From Metabacillus lacus (GTDB taxonomy: Bacteria; Bacillota; Bacilli; Bacillales; Bacillaceae): a DNA stretch of 64,000 bases. Both the position numbers and the translations under genes were made by a program. A model generated the notes under the pieces. That model was not told the DNA's origin and ran no database searches. It saw nothing but the letters and a program-made list of their open reading frames with translations. Where the stretch lies: the NCBI RefSeq assembly GCF_009674805.1, contig NZ_WKKI01000004.1:62001-126000 (forward strand), read 5' to 3'. Positions 1-8,318 of the stretch are shown here, one piece after another. Each line of letters begins with the position of its first letter. Position 1 is the stretch's first letter.

Positions 1-278
1 GCCTCAATTGCATGAAAAGCCCTGCCGCCCGAGCTAATCTGGTATACCCCTGGAGTTTTCACAGCCCCTTTCACATCAACCATAATGAGCATATCCTTCT
101 CTTTCTGTTCAACTGTAAGCTCCTGTATTTCTTCAGAAGTTACTGTAGTCAGTTCTTCAAACTCTTCTTGAGGTTTATTTGCATTGTGCTCTCCACTTCT
201 CCAGAAAACAATACATACAATACTGACGAACAACAATAATAGCGCTAGCAAGATTTTATTTTTTTGAAGGTGCTCCAT
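1..278 (-). CDS. comEA: ComEA, DNA-uptake receptor (3' end outside window)
   Basis: Reading the minus strand from the ATG at 276-278 gives an open frame to the window edge, so only about 92 N-terminal residues are present. Visible are an N-terminal membrane anchor (KILLALLLLFVSIVCIVF, about residues 8-25), an acidic linker, and the start of the SLBB-type domain with VDVKGAVKTPGVYQ. This is the arrangement of ComEA, the membrane-anchored double-stranded DNA receptor of competence; the C-terminal helix-hairpin-helix DNA-binding region lies outside. An AGGAGGCG ribosome site precedes the ATG. The gene is divergent from comER, as in B. subtilis. It is too short a gap-free frame to find by size alone and was read by hand. 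Confidence 0.9.
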   Translation of the reverse strand, partial: MEHLQKNKILLALLLLFVSIVCIVFWRSGEHNANKPQEEFEELTTVTSEEIQELTVEQKEKDMLIMVDVKGAVKTPGVYQISSGGRAFHAIE

Positions 279-361
279 AACGCCTCCTGATTTAACATAT
301 TTGACTAAAGTCATTCATATCGTTTAGGAGAGAGAATGTAAAAGAAGGAGGGGAACTGCCA

Positions 362-1198
362 TTGAATGTGGGATTTATAGGGACCGGAAATATGGGGCGT
401 ATCCTCATTGAAGCTTTTATTGAATCAAGAGCACTGCAACCCTCACAAATTTTTATCACAAACAGGAGCAGCGAAAAAGCGCAGGCATTGCAGAATATAT
501 ATTCCAATATCACCATTCTTGGATCAGCAGAGGAAGTTTGCAAGTCTTCTGATATTATTTTTATTTGCTTAAAGCCTCTGGATATTTACCCTTTGCTCAT
601 CAGTCTGGCTCCGATATTAAAAAAGGAACAGTGCGTGGTATCAATCACCAGTCCAATCAAGGCAGCGCAAATTGAATCTATTGTAAACTGCCAGGTAGCC
701 AGAGTGATTCCCAGCATAACCAACCGCGCTCATTCAGGCATATCATTATTTACACTTGGCAAAAGCTGTTCCACTAAAAGAAAGGAAGAGCTGGAGCTCT
801 TGTTCAGCAGAATTTCGAGGCCCGTGCATATAAAGGATGATGTAACAAGGGTGTCCTCTGATATTGTAAGCTGCGGACCGGCATTTTTCAGCTATCTTCT
901 GCAAAGATTCATTGATGCAGCAGTCAGGGAAACAAACATCAGCAAACCTCAGGCAACAGAGCTGGCAAGCGAAATGATCATAGGAATAGCGAGCCTTTTG
1001 GAAGACGGCCTTTATACGCTTCCTGCTCTTCAGGAAAAGGTGTGTGTTAAAGGCGGGGTAACCGGAATCGGAATAAACGTGCTGGAAAATGAATTGGGAG
1101 ATGTTTTTGAAAATTTGTTTCAAGGTACACACAGAAAGTTTGATGAGGATATAGATGAGGTTCAGCAGCAGTTTAATGGAACGTCCATTTCACCTTAG
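362..1198 (+). CDS. comER: ComER, pyrroline-5-carboxylate reductase-like protein
   Basis: The protein is 278 aa and starts at a TTG placed 8 nt after AAGGAGGGG (345-353). The N-terminus carries the Rossmann dinucleotide motif GFIGTGNMG, and the C-terminal half has the ProC-family signature region (SCGPAFFSYLLQ, then VCVKGGVTGIG). ProC enzymes reduce pyrroline-5-carboxylate to proline. ComER proteins are divergent members that sit opposite the comE operon; reported roles concern competence, sporulation and biofilm rather than bulk proline synthesis. The function here is inferred from family and position. The product should be cytoplasmic. A hairpin terminator follows at 1241-1269. Confidence 0.9.
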   Translation: MNVGFIGTGNMGRILIEAFIESRALQPSQIFITNRSSEKAQALQNIYSNITILGSAEEVCKSSDIIFICLKPLDIYPLLISLAPILKKEQCVVSITSPIKAAQIESIVNCQVARVIPSITNRAHSGISLFTLGKSCSTKRKEELELLFSRISRPVHIKDDVTRVSSDIVSCGPAFFSYLLQRFIDAAVRETNISKPQATELASEMIIGIASLLEDGLYTLPALQEKVCVKGGVTGIGINVLENELGDVFENLFQGTHRKFDEDIDEVQQQFNGTSISP

Positions 1199-1240
1199 TA
1201 CAATTCTCCGGCTGCTTCGATATTCCTCCTTTAGAATGCA

Positions 1241-1269
1241 AAAAAAACCATCTTTTTGATGGTTTTTTT
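1241..1269. terminator. Bidirectional terminator between comER and yqeM
   Basis: The arms AAAAAAACCATC and GATGGTTTTTTT flank a TTTTT loop. A T-run follows on both strands, so it can end comER from the left and the yqeM operon from the right. Confidence 0.85.
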
Positions 1270-1276
1270 CGTGAGG

Positions 1277-2026
1277 TTATTTAGCAGCAGTAAAGAAAAT
1301 TCTTTCAGATAGCTTATCAGGCTGCTTACCATATTGAAAGTCAGCGCTGACATTACCGCCGGAAAATCCTGCATTTTTCAAAAATGACAAATAGTCACTC
1401 ACCGAAAAAGTCCGCTGATAGTGGGTTTCATCAAATCTTTCATAGAAACCTTCTTCACTTCTAACAAAAAAAGAAAGTTCATGCTCCACACTGTTTTGGA
1501 ATTCACCCTTGAAAGAATTCCATATGTAGCTTATATCCTCAGATGAATCTGCAAAAGTGTTCTTTAAATAGATTTCGTTGATTTTGTATTCTGAATGAAC
1601 ATCAAAGATCAGAACGCCGCCTTTTTTCAAAGCGTTAAAAGCCCCTGTCAGGGCTGAAACTACATCTTCACGGGTCTCTAGGTAGTTGAGGGAGTCACAG
1701 CAGATACAAACAGCATCAAACGTATCTTCCACACCTTGAAGCTCCCTCATGTCCTGCTGAAAAAAGGGAATATCCTGGTTGTTCTCCATCGCCTTTCTGC
1801 TGGCAGCAGCAAGCATCTCTGCACTAATATCAATGCCTGTTGTTGCAAAGCCAAGCTTATACAGCATTGTGGTAATTTCTCCAGTCCCGCATGCTACATC
1901 CAGCACCTGCCTGCCTCCACTGCTGCCCTCTGCCTTCATAGCTTCCACAATAAAGCTGGTCCACAGCTCGTATGGAGCTTCTGACATTACTTCATCATAG
2001 ACAGCAGCAAAGCCTTGGTAAATCAT
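1277..2026 (-). CDS. yqeM: YqeM, class I SAM-dependent methyltransferase
   Basis: The 249-aa protein has the class I methyltransferase motif I (VLDVACGTGEI, about residues 41-51), the acidic end of the second strand (GIDIS) and the DAVCICCDSLNY region of motif IV. Its methyl acceptor is not known; family members are annotated only as putative methyltransferases. It is the last gene of the nadD-yqeK-rsfS run, with its start overlapping the rsfS stop by 4 nt, which implies translational coupling. The terminator at 1241-1269 lies just beyond its stop. Confidence 0.85.
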   Translation of the reverse strand: MIYQGFAAVYDEVMSEAPYELWTSFIVEAMKAEGSSGGRQVLDVACGTGEITTMLYKLGFATTGIDISAEMLAAASRKAMENNQDIPFFQQDMRELQGVEDTFDAVCICCDSLNYLETREDVVSALTGAFNALKKGGVLIFDVHSEYKINEIYLKNTFADSSEDISYIWNSFKGEFQNSVEHELSFFVRSEEGFYERFDETHYQRTFSVSDYLSFLKNAGFSGGNVSADFQYGKQPDKLSERIFFTAAK

Positions 2027-2391
2027 TTTTGAAGCACGCTGTCCAGGTCAGCATGAGGAGCATCGCCCCAAAGTCTTTCAAGATTGTAATAGCCTCTTTC
2101 TTCACGGTGGAACACATGCGCTACAACATCTCCCAGGTCAACGAGCACCCACCTTGCTTCATCAAAGCCTTCCATTCGCTTTACCACATATCCATTTTCT
2201 TCTGCCTGATCTTTTATTTCCCTTGCTATCGCCTGAACCTGTTTATCAGAATTCGCATGACAGATAAAAAAGTAGTCAGCAATCAATGAAATTCCTTTCA
2301 TGTCGAGGGCAATCAAATCTTCTGCTCTTTTATCATCGGCGGCATTAGCTGTAATGGCTAATAAATTTGTTTCTTTCATATATGCATTCAA
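2023..2391 (-). CDS. rsfS: RsfS, ribosomal silencing factor
   Basis: The 122-aa product matches the RsfS/YbeB/iojap family, with the conserved core ALDMKGISLIADYFFICHAN and the region KRMEGFDEARWVLVDLGDVV. RsfS binds ribosomal protein uL14 on the large subunit and blocks subunit joining when nutrients are scarce. The start at 2391 has GGAGG 5 nt upstream and overlaps the yqeK stop by 4 nt; a second in-frame ATG lies four codons later at 2379. It is embedded in the nadD-yqeK-rsfS-yqeM run found widely in Firmicutes. Confidence 0.93.
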   Translation of the reverse strand: MNAYMKETNLLAITANAADDKRAEDLIALDMKGISLIADYFFICHANSDKQVQAIAREIKDQAEENGYVVKRMEGFDEARWVLVDLGDVVAHVFHREERGYYNLERLWGDAPHADLDSVLQK

Positions 2392-2957
2392 TCCTCCAGT
2401 TTAGTTATCACAAGGTCATTGTAAGCAGCGAGAGTATCAGGGTAGATTCCCCTGTTTTTTTTCAATAAAAACGATATCGTATTGCTGACAGTCTTTAATA
2501 GCGCCAAATCGAGGTCCTGGAAAGCCAGTTCCCTGACTTCCTCAACACCTGTAAAGCTTCTGCCGGGCTCTATATAGTCTGCTACATATACAATCTTTTC
2601 AAGCAGAGTCATACCTGATCTTCCGGAAGTATGGTATCTGATGGCGTTTAAAACTTCTTCGTCATGTATACCTGCTTCATGCTGAACAAGGTAGGCACCT
2701 ACAGGAGCATGCCAGAGTTCGTGGTGATGAAAGAGAAGATCAGCCGGCATCTGCTTTTCCCTTATCAATTTTTCCATTTCTTTTTTAGGACGGAACTTGG
2801 CATAATCATGAAATATAGCAGCAAGCTCAGCCTTTTTTTTGTCAGCTCCGTACAGCTCTGCGAGTTGAACAGCAGTATCCATCACGCCGATTGTATGCTG
2901 AAAGCGTTTCTCAGTCAGCTGCGGCTTTACAATCCCCAATGCAGCATTACGTTCCAT
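2388..2957 (-). CDS. yqeK: YqeK, HD-domain Ap4A hydrolase
   Basis: This 189-aa HD-superfamily phosphohydrolase has the metal-binding HD pair in AAIFHDYAKF, an upstream histidine in RFQHTIGV and further conserved histidines in the HHHELWHAP region. The B. subtilis orthologue hydrolyses diadenosine tetraphosphate symmetrically to ADP. The ATG at 2957 (MERNAALGIV) was chosen because GAGGAG lies 10 nt upstream and the protein then aligns with the family N-terminus; an in-frame TTG at 2975 would place the ribosome site inside the coding region. It overlaps nadD by 11 nt. Confidence 0.92.
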   Translation of the reverse strand: MERNAALGIVKPQLTEKRFQHTIGVMDTAVQLAELYGADKKKAELAAIFHDYAKFRPKKEMEKLIREKQMPADLLFHHHELWHAPVGAYLVQHEAGIHDEEVLNAIRYHTSGRSGMTLLEKIVYVADYIEPGRSFTGVEEVRELAFQDLDLALLKTVSNTISFLLKKNRGIYPDTLAAYNDLVITKLED

Positions 2958-3516
2958 AAAGTGAATTCTCCTCAATATATTTCTTTACCCCGATAGGAAG
3001 CAGGTAATCTGTATTCCTCTTTTCAGAAAATTTCCTCCTGAGCATGGTTGAAGAAATATCAACAAGAGGAGCATCAACAAGGATGACCGGGTATTTTGTT
3101 TCAGTACGATAACCCGGCCTGTTGACGCCAATAAACTTTACCTGTTTTACAAGGCTGTCAATATCTCTCCATTTGGGAAGATATTCAATCATATCAGCAC
3201 CAATGATAAAGTGAAATTCATGCTGAGGATATTTTTCTTTTAGCAGCCTGACTGTATCATATGTATAAGAAGGACCCTCCCTCGCAAGCTCTATGGGCTC
3301 TGCTTTAAATGCTGCATTTCCCTCCAAAGCCGCATTCAGCATGTTGAGGCGGTGCTCACTGCCGGTAAAACCAGCACCTTGTTTATGAGGGGGAATGGAG
3401 TTTGGCAGAAACCAAACCTCTGAAAGCTGCATGGCGTCCTTCACTTCGCTCGCCATAATAAGATGTCCTATATGGGGCGGATCAAAAGTGCCGCCAAACA
3501 AACCAATTCTGGCCAA
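2947..3516 (-). CDS. nadD: Nicotinate mononucleotide adenylyltransferase
   Basis: The 189-aa enzyme makes nicotinate adenine dinucleotide from nicotinate mononucleotide and ATP, the step before NAD synthetase. It shows the nucleotidyltransferase motif GGTFDPPHIGHL near residue 8 and the C-terminal ISSTMLRRKF motif. Translation begins at TTG 3516, 6 nt after a GGGAGGGG ribosome site; an ATG at 3520 is out of frame. It heads a coupled block with yqeK, rsfS and yqeM. Confidence 0.95.
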   Translation of the reverse strand: MARIGLFGGTFDPPHIGHLIMASEVKDAMQLSEVWFLPNSIPPHKQGAGFTGSEHRLNMLNAALEGNAAFKAEPIELAREGPSYTYDTVRLLKEKYPQHEFHFIIGADMIEYLPKWRDIDSLVKQVKFIGVNRPGYRTETKYPVILVDAPLVDISSTMLRRKFSEKRNTDYLLPIGVKKYIEENSLYGT

Positions 3517-3560
3517 ACATTACCCCTCCCTGCTTTCATACGATTTCCTGCAAAGATGTT

Positions 3561-3851
3561 TTAAGGAAGTTTTATTTGCTGGTTTTCTTTTGACTTTTTA
3601 TACAGGACAATTGTGTGGCCGATTACCTGGACAAGCTCTGCCCTGGTTCCTTTTACAAGCTGTTCAGCTACAGTATCTTTGTCCTCTTCGCAATTTTGCA
3701 GCACGCTGATTTTAATCAGTTCACGCGCTTCCAATGCTTCGCCAATCTGTTTAATCATATTTTCATTCACTCCGCCTTTTCCAACCTGAAAAATAGGCGT
3801 TAAGTGGTGTGCTTCCGAACGTAAAAAACGTTTTTGTTTACCAGTTAACAT
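3561..3851 (-). CDS. yhbY: YhbY-type CRM-domain RNA-binding protein
   Basis: This 96-aa protein is a single CRM domain with the hallmark loop QVGKGGVNENMIKQI (a GxxG-type RNA-binding loop) and the segment LEARELIKISVLQN. In bacteria the family associates with pre-50S ribosomal particles and is thought to help ribosome assembly, which fits its position beside yqeH and rsfS. The start overlaps the end of aroE by 7 nt. Confidence 0.92.
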   Translation of the reverse strand: MLTGKQKRFLRSEAHHLTPIFQVGKGGVNENMIKQIGEALEARELIKISVLQNCEEDKDTVAEQLVKGTRAELVQVIGHTIVLYKKSKENQQIKLP

Positions 3852-4684
3852 GTAGTACCTCCTAAATTATCCAAAACAATTCTCTCCATACCTTTTTTAT
3901 CTGGAATTCTATCGGTCCAGATTTCAAACGAAAGGGCAGCCTGGTTCACAAACATGCCTACACCGTTTACAGTTTTCAGCCCTTTTTCTTCCGCCTGCTT
4001 TAAAAGCTCGGTAGTAATAGGATTATAAATGATATCACTAACAATACATGTTTTTTTTGCATTGTACAAACGGATCGGGGATTTGCCGGCATGGGGCTTC
4101 ATTCCAATTGAAGTGGTCTGAATAATCACATCATATTTTGAAAGTATGTCTTCAGCCTCCTGTATAGCAAGCGGCCTTCCAAAAGTACCTGCAGGATTCA
4201 GCTGGATTAGTTCTGCAGCTTTTTCAATCGTTCTGTTGCAAACATCTATAGAGCGGCAGCCTGCATGGGAAAGCGTATAAAAGATCGCCCTCGCTGCTCC
4301 TCCTGCTCCAATAAGCAGGATGTTTTTCCCTTGAAGTTCGCCCGCCTTCTCCTTCAGTGACTGAAGATATCCCTGTCCATCAGTATTATAGCCAATCAGG
4401 CGCCCTCCGCTGTTTTTCACCGTGTTGACTGCGCCCGCCAGCTCTGCTGATAGATCAAGTTCATCCAAGTAAGGAAGAATGGCTACCTTATGCGGAATTG
4501 TAACATTAAAGCCCGAAATTCCCAGTGCTCTCAGTCCTGCTACAGCTTTCTCCAGCCCTTGGGGAGAAACAGGAAAGGCATGATAATGCCCACTAATATT
4601 TAATTCAGAAAAAGCGTGATTATGAATAGCCGGTGACATTGAATGTGACACAGGCCACCCAATCAGACCATATAATTTTTCCAC
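3845..4684 (-). CDS. aroE: Shikimate dehydrogenase
   Basis: The 279-aa enzyme reduces 3-dehydroshikimate to shikimate with NADPH in chorismate synthesis. The N-terminal substrate domain shows SHSMSPAIHN and the catalytic lysine in NVTIPHK; the NADP domain shows GAGGAARAI and the NRT segment that usually contacts the NADP 2'-phosphate; the C-terminus has GVGMFVNQAALSFEIW. Its length is typical. In B. subtilis this gene is often called aroD. It is co-directional with yqeH upstream and yhbY downstream. Confidence 0.96.
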   Translation of the reverse strand: MEKLYGLIGWPVSHSMSPAIHNHAFSELNISGHYHAFPVSPQGLEKAVAGLRALGISGFNVTIPHKVAILPYLDELDLSAELAGAVNTVKNSGGRLIGYNTDGQGYLQSLKEKAGELQGKNILLIGAGGAARAIFYTLSHAGCRSIDVCNRTIEKAAELIQLNPAGTFGRPLAIQEAEDILSKYDVIIQTTSIGMKPHAGKSPIRLYNAKKTCIVSDIIYNPITTELLKQAEEKGLKTVNGVGMFVNQAALSFEIWTDRIPDKKGMERIVLDNLGGTTC

Positions 4685-4699
4685 AGAAACCCCTCCATG

Positions 4700-5815
4700 C
4701 TATATCAGAGATTTTCTGATTGTAACATTTACTCCCTTTGGTGCATAGGCTGTTATTTTCTTATCCGGTTCATTCACTGTTACCCAGCCCAGTCCTGAAA
4801 ATACAACATCTGTTTTAGGCTCTTTAATGGTAAAATGATGCGCCGTCAGTTCTGGGAAAGTATCAAGCTGATCTTTTCGGGGCGGCTTCAGCATATCACC
4901 CGCATGCTTTTCATAAAGAGAATCTGCATTTTCAAGCTTTGTTCTGTGTATATCAATTTCAGCAGGAACATGGCAGACCAAGGAGGTTTTTCCTCCCTTT
5001 AAATAATCAAGTCTGGCAAGGCCGCCGAAATATAAGGTTTGCTCCTCATTCAGCTGAAACACTTTTGGCTTTATTTCTTTCTTGGGAGAAAGCAGCTTCA
5101 AATCTTTTTTATCTACATAGTGGGCCATCTGATGATGATTGATGATCCCAGGGGTATCAAACAAAGCGGCGCCATCTGATAAAGGAATTTCAATCATATC
5201 AAGCGTAGTTCCCGGATAATGAGAAGTTGTGATAACATCTCCCTCGCCGGTAACTTCCTTTATCATTCTGTTAATAAAGGTCGACTTCCCTACGTTGGTG
5301 CATCCGACCACGTAAACATCGCCATCTTCCCTGTAATGGTCAATCGCTTCTGCAACTTCTTTTACACCAATTCCCCTTGCAGAACTGATTAAAAACACGT
5401 CTACAGGCTGTAGGCCGAGCTCCTTTGCCTCTCTTTTCATCCAGTTTATCACTTTTGAATGCTTAACTGACTTAGGAAGGATGTCCACTTTATTGCCGAC
5501 AAGCAGGATCGGATTTCCACCTACAAAGCGGGGCAGCCCAGCAATCCAGCTTCCGTTAAAATCAAAAATATCAACTATTTTCACAATCAGGCCTTTTGTG
5601 TCGCCAATTCCATGAAGAATTTTCAAGAAATCCTCATCTGTCAAAGAAACATCCTGAACTTCATTGTAATTTTTCAGCCTGAAGCAGCGCTGACAGACAA
5701 TTGTTTCTTTTTCCAGGCTGCCGGCAGGCACATAACCAAGCCCTGACGGATCCTCCGATTGTACTTTCACTCCGCAGCCGATACACGTAATGTCTTCCAT
5801 CTCTATTCTTCCCAT
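4700..5815 (-). CDS. yqeH: YqeH, circularly permuted ribosome-biogenesis GTPase
   Basis: This 371-aa protein has an N-terminal zinc finger (CIGCG then CQRC) followed by a GTPase domain in permuted order: the G4 motif GNKVD comes before the P-loop GCTNVGKSTFI and the G3 motif DTPG. YqeH is needed for 30S subunit assembly. Start choice is open: ATG 5815 has AAGGA 8 nt upstream, whereas ATG 5800 (MEDITCIGCG) fits the usual short N-terminus but has a weak site. The start overlaps the yqeG stop. Confidence 0.94.
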   Translation of the reverse strand: MGRIEMEDITCIGCGVKVQSEDPSGLGYVPAGSLEKETIVCQRCFRLKNYNEVQDVSLTDEDFLKILHGIGDTKGLIVKIVDIFDFNGSWIAGLPRFVGGNPILLVGNKVDILPKSVKHSKVINWMKREAKELGLQPVDVFLISSARGIGVKEVAEAIDHYREDGDVYVVGCTNVGKSTFINRMIKEVTGEGDVITTSHYPGTTLDMIEIPLSDGAALFDTPGIINHHQMAHYVDKKDLKLLSPKKEIKPKVFQLNEEQTLYFGGLARLDYLKGGKTSLVCHVPAEIDIHRTKLENADSLYEKHAGDMLKPPRKDQLDTFPELTAHHFTIKEPKTDVVFSGLGWVTVNEPDKKITAYAPKGVNVTIRKSLI

Positions 5816-6318
5816 TGAATCCATCCTTTTCTTTTTAAGCTTCTCATAATATTTCTCTCAATTTTTCTGTTGATTCTTGTAAAAAATCCGTCTGTCGAAG
5901 CAACAGGAACAACAAGAATCGTATGAAAACCGCTTCTGTTTCCACCCAGTACATCGGTCAGCAGCTGGTCGCCTATGACTACCACTTCATTCTTTGGCAG
6001 TTCCATTTCCCTTGCCGCTCTCCGAAAGGCCCTTCCAAATGGCTTTCTTGCTTGAAAAATAAATGGAATGTCAAGCGGCTCCGAAAAAGCTTTCACTCTT
6101 TTCTCTACATTATTGGAAACAATCGTAACCTTGATTCCATTTCTCTTCATTTCTTTAAACCAGTCAATCAGGGCAGGTGTTGCATCAGGCCTGTCCCATT
6201 CGACCAGCGTATTATCCAAATCAGTGATAATCCCTTTAACGCCTCGCTCTTTCAGCTTAAGAGGAGAGATATCAAATATATTTTTAACGTATTCTCCAGG
6301 CAAGAAGTTTTTTAACAA
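5803..6318 (-). CDS. yqeG: YqeG, HAD-family phosphatase (subfamily IIIA)
   Basis: The 171-aa protein carries HAD motif I (ITDLDNTLVEWDR, with the nucleophile and acid aspartates), motif II serine in TIVSNN and motif III/IV in VVIGDQLLTDVLGG. The physiological substrate is unknown. A TTG at 6318 was chosen, 5 nt after AGAGGTG; an in-frame GTG at 6327 lies inside that ribosome site. It heads the yqeG-yqeH-aroE-yhbY-nadD operon and is divergent from sda across a DnaA-box region. Confidence 0.9.
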   Translation of the reverse strand: MLKNFLPGEYVKNIFDISPLKLKERGVKGIITDLDNTLVEWDRPDATPALIDWFKEMKRNGIKVTIVSNNVEKRVKAFSEPLDIPFIFQARKPFGRAFRRAAREMELPKNEVVVIGDQLLTDVLGGNRSGFHTILVVPVASTDGFFTRINRKIERNIMRSLKRKGWIQWEE

Positions 6319-6448
6319 AGCTAACACCTCTGAATTTCATATTTACCAAAGTACATCTTATCCGAAAACTGTTCTTACTTCAAAACCATTTTGACAATTA
6401 GCTATTTAGAACAAAAGTTTTTCGACAAATTTAATTGTTCTTCTACAA

Positions 6449-6548
6449 TGTGGATAAATTTATGCACATGATCCACCCTTTAAATTTCCATTTTCTACAA
6501 CTTTATAAACATGATGCCCACAGCTTATCCACCCCTGTCTGTGGATAA
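6449..6548. promoter_or_regulatory. DnaA-box cluster between yqeG and sda
   Basis: Three exact matches to TTATNCACA are present: TGTGGATAA at 6449-6457 (minus orientation), TTATGCACA at 6460-6468 and TGTGGATAA at 6540-6548. One-mismatch copies are TTATCCACC at 6525-6533 and TTATAAACA at 6503-6511. In B. subtilis the yqeG-sda intergenic region is a known DnaA-binding cluster and sda transcription responds to DnaA, so the position agrees with established biology. The rest of 6319-6683 is AT-rich and shows no other gene. Confidence 0.88.
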
Positions 6549-6683
6549 ACAGAACGATTGTTCCTTAAATTAAATCGTGGTAGATTGTAGAAAGAAAGAA
6601 ATAACCTAAGAATATATGCTTATAAAAAATATTTTATTACGCTCGTTGATAGGAGGTGTGAGCCAATTACTTGGCTACCTGGC

Positions 6684-6821
6684 ATGAGGAAACTATCGGA
6701 CGAACTGCTAATCGAATCATATTACAAAGCAACAGAAATGAAATTAAGTGAAGACTTTATAGAACTGATTGAATCGGAAATCAAGCGCCGCTCGCTGAAC
6801 CATGTACTGACACTTTCTTGA
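6684..6821 (+). CDS. sda: Sda, sporulation checkpoint inhibitor
   Basis: This 45-aa ORF translates to [20 protein letters not shown] and continues to [11 protein letters not shown]; it is clearly Sda. Sda is a small helical-hairpin protein that binds the KinA-type sporulation histidine kinase and blocks phosphotransfer while DNA replication is disturbed. It is preceded by a DnaA-box cluster, matching its known control by DnaA. The strong ribosome site AGGAGGTG (6651-6658) is 25 nt from this ATG, too far for normal use. Translation may therefore begin at an in-frame ATT at 6666 or be coupled to a short overlapping frame (see findings). Confidence 0.93.
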   Translation: MRKLSDELLIESYYKATEMKLSEDFIELIESEIKRRSLNHVLTLS

Positions 6822-6851
6822 AGTGCCTGCAGAGTTCAGCTTCTTTTTTTT
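6820..6851 (+). terminator. Probable sda terminator
   Basis: GAAG...CTTC with an inner CTG...CAG stem and a 3-nt bulge is followed by eight T residues. The stem is modest, but the position between convergent sda and psd supports it. Confidence 0.55.
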
Positions 6852-6866
6852 AGCAAAACACTGCAC

Positions 6867-7655
6867 TTATACCAAAACAGAGGCTATTTCTTCCCCCATT
6901 TTTACTTCAGATTGTACCTGCAGCCCTGGTGAAAGCCTGAATCTGTCTTTTTCAAACAGCAGCACCACTGTGGAGCCAAAAGAAAAGTAGCCCATTTCTT
7001 CCCCCTTTTTCAAGGTTTTAGATACGTGTGTTGTTTCAATTGAATTGATAAACATTGCTCCTACCTTTATGACTGCTGCATGTCCTCCATTCAAACCGCA
7101 GACCATTTCGGTGACCTTTCTGAAGTTTCTCGACAGCGGCGCTTTACCGTATGTCAAGCCCCACCGGTTCACCGGGTAAGAAGCGGATCCCAGATTATAT
7201 TGCTCGGTAATTTCTCCGTCAATAGGGCTGTGAATTCTATGATAATGCCTGGGGCTCAGATAAAGGACGATAAACTGCCCTCCAATGTACTTTTTTGCAA
7301 GCTCCTTGTTTTCCAACATTTCTTCAATAGAATATTGCTGATTTTTGACAACAATAGAAGAGTGTTCGGAAATTGTACCGAATTGCTCGGCAACAGCATC
7401 AACCGGACTGCTTACACTCTCGGTGAGAGCGGAAATCTGTCTGCTTCCGATTTTCAGTTCTCTGATAAACAAATCATGCAAGGACGTGTACTCTGCAATA
7501 TTTTTGCCCATCTCCTCTTGTTCAATCATAAAAAGCTTTGCATAGGAAGGAATCATTCTTTTGCTTAGCTTTGACTTTGAAAAGGTCATAAGCCCTTTGG
7601 ACAATGGGAGTGAATTGGTTAACTCGATGAATGACTGATATATTTTCTTGCGCAA
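6867..7655 (-). CDS. psd: Phosphatidylserine decarboxylase
   Basis: The 262-aa protein decarboxylates phosphatidylserine to phosphatidylethanolamine at the membrane. It shows the family segments FIVLYLSPRHYHRIHSPIDG and, near residue 230, FGSTVVLLFEKD, containing the G-S-T site where the proenzyme self-cleaves to form the pyruvoyl group. Length suits the short bacterial form. pssA lies divergently 100 bp away and supplies the substrate, so the two steps of this lipid branch are paired, but not as one operon. Confidence 0.94.
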   Translation of the reverse strand: MRKKIYQSFIELTNSLPLSKGLMTFSKSKLSKRMIPSYAKLFMIEQEEMGKNIAEYTSLHDLFIRELKIGSRQISALTESVSSPVDAVAEQFGTISEHSSIVVKNQQYSIEEMLENKELAKKYIGGQFIVLYLSPRHYHRIHSPIDGEITEQYNLGSASYPVNRWGLTYGKAPLSRNFRKVTEMVCGLNGGHAAVIKVGAMFINSIETTHVSKTLKKGEEMGYFSFGSTVVLLFEKDRFRLSPGLQVQSEVKMGEEIASVLV

Positions 7656-7757
7656 TTTTTAACCTCCATGTAAAATATTATCTTTACGTTTTGCTAGTTC
7701 CTGTTTACAATGGTAAATAAATCATCTATTTTGGTTTTTATAAAAAGGAGCGCTTCC

Positions 7758-8297
7758 ATGATCATTTCAGAATATGTTGATCTGACGATAAAAAAGCTTA
7801 AGGCCAATTTTGCAAACTTGATCACTCTTACAAATCTTGGTCTTGGCGGTTATGCCATTATCTTTACTCTTAGAGGAGAATTTGATTTAAGCCTGCTGCT
7901 TATTTTTATCGCAGCACTGGCAGACCGTTTTGACGGAATAGCAGCGAGAAAGTTCAATATTGAATCTGAACTTGGAAAACAACTTGATTCAATGAGTGAT
8001 ATTATATCATTTGGTGTTGCCCCAGCACTACTGCTTTATCAAGGAATTTTATATGACCTGGGTGCACCTGGAATATTCTTCACTGTTCTTTATATCCTTT
8101 GCGGTGCATTCCGCCTCGCAAAATTTAACGTTACAGAGAGCAATGGTTATTTCACAGGCCTGCCAATCACAGCCGCAGGATGTGCTGCTACGCTATCCTA
8201 CCTTGCATCAGCCGCTGTTCCCGCCGTATTCTATCTGTTCATTTTGATCATCCTCTCATTTTTGATGGTTTCGCCATTCAGAATAAAAAAAGTATAA
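7758..8297 (+). CDS. pssA: CDP-diacylglycerol-serine O-phosphatidyltransferase
   Basis: This 179-aa integral membrane enzyme makes phosphatidylserine from CDP-diacylglycerol and serine. The CDP-alcohol phosphatidyltransferase signature DG-x2-AR-x8-G-x3-D-x3-D is complete (DGIAARK, then G, D and D in GKQLDSMSD). Several hydrophobic helices follow. The start at ATG 7758 follows AAAAGGAG by 7 nt; an upstream ATG at 7710 lacks such a site. It pairs functionally with psd on the other strand. Confidence 0.92.
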   Translation: MIISEYVDLTIKKLKANFANLITLTNLGLGGYAIIFTLRGEFDLSLLLIFIAALADRFDGIAARKFNIESELGKQLDSMSDIISFGVAPALLLYQGILYDLGAPGIFFTVLYILCGAFRLAKFNVTESNGYFTGLPITAAGCAATLSYLASAAVPAVFYLFILIILSFLMVSPFRIKKV

Positions 8298-8318
8298 AAA
8301 CATCTTTCAAGTGTTTCA

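Noticed and set aside
303-314. ComK-type site or other operator in the comEA-comER gap (TGACT-AA-AGTCA)
   Set aside because: No AAAA-N5-TTTT half-site pair is present, and a 5-bp inverted repeat alone is weak evidence.
292-543. Minus-strand ORF opposite the start of comER
   Set aside because: It has no ribosome site or family features and lies opposite a well-supported gene.
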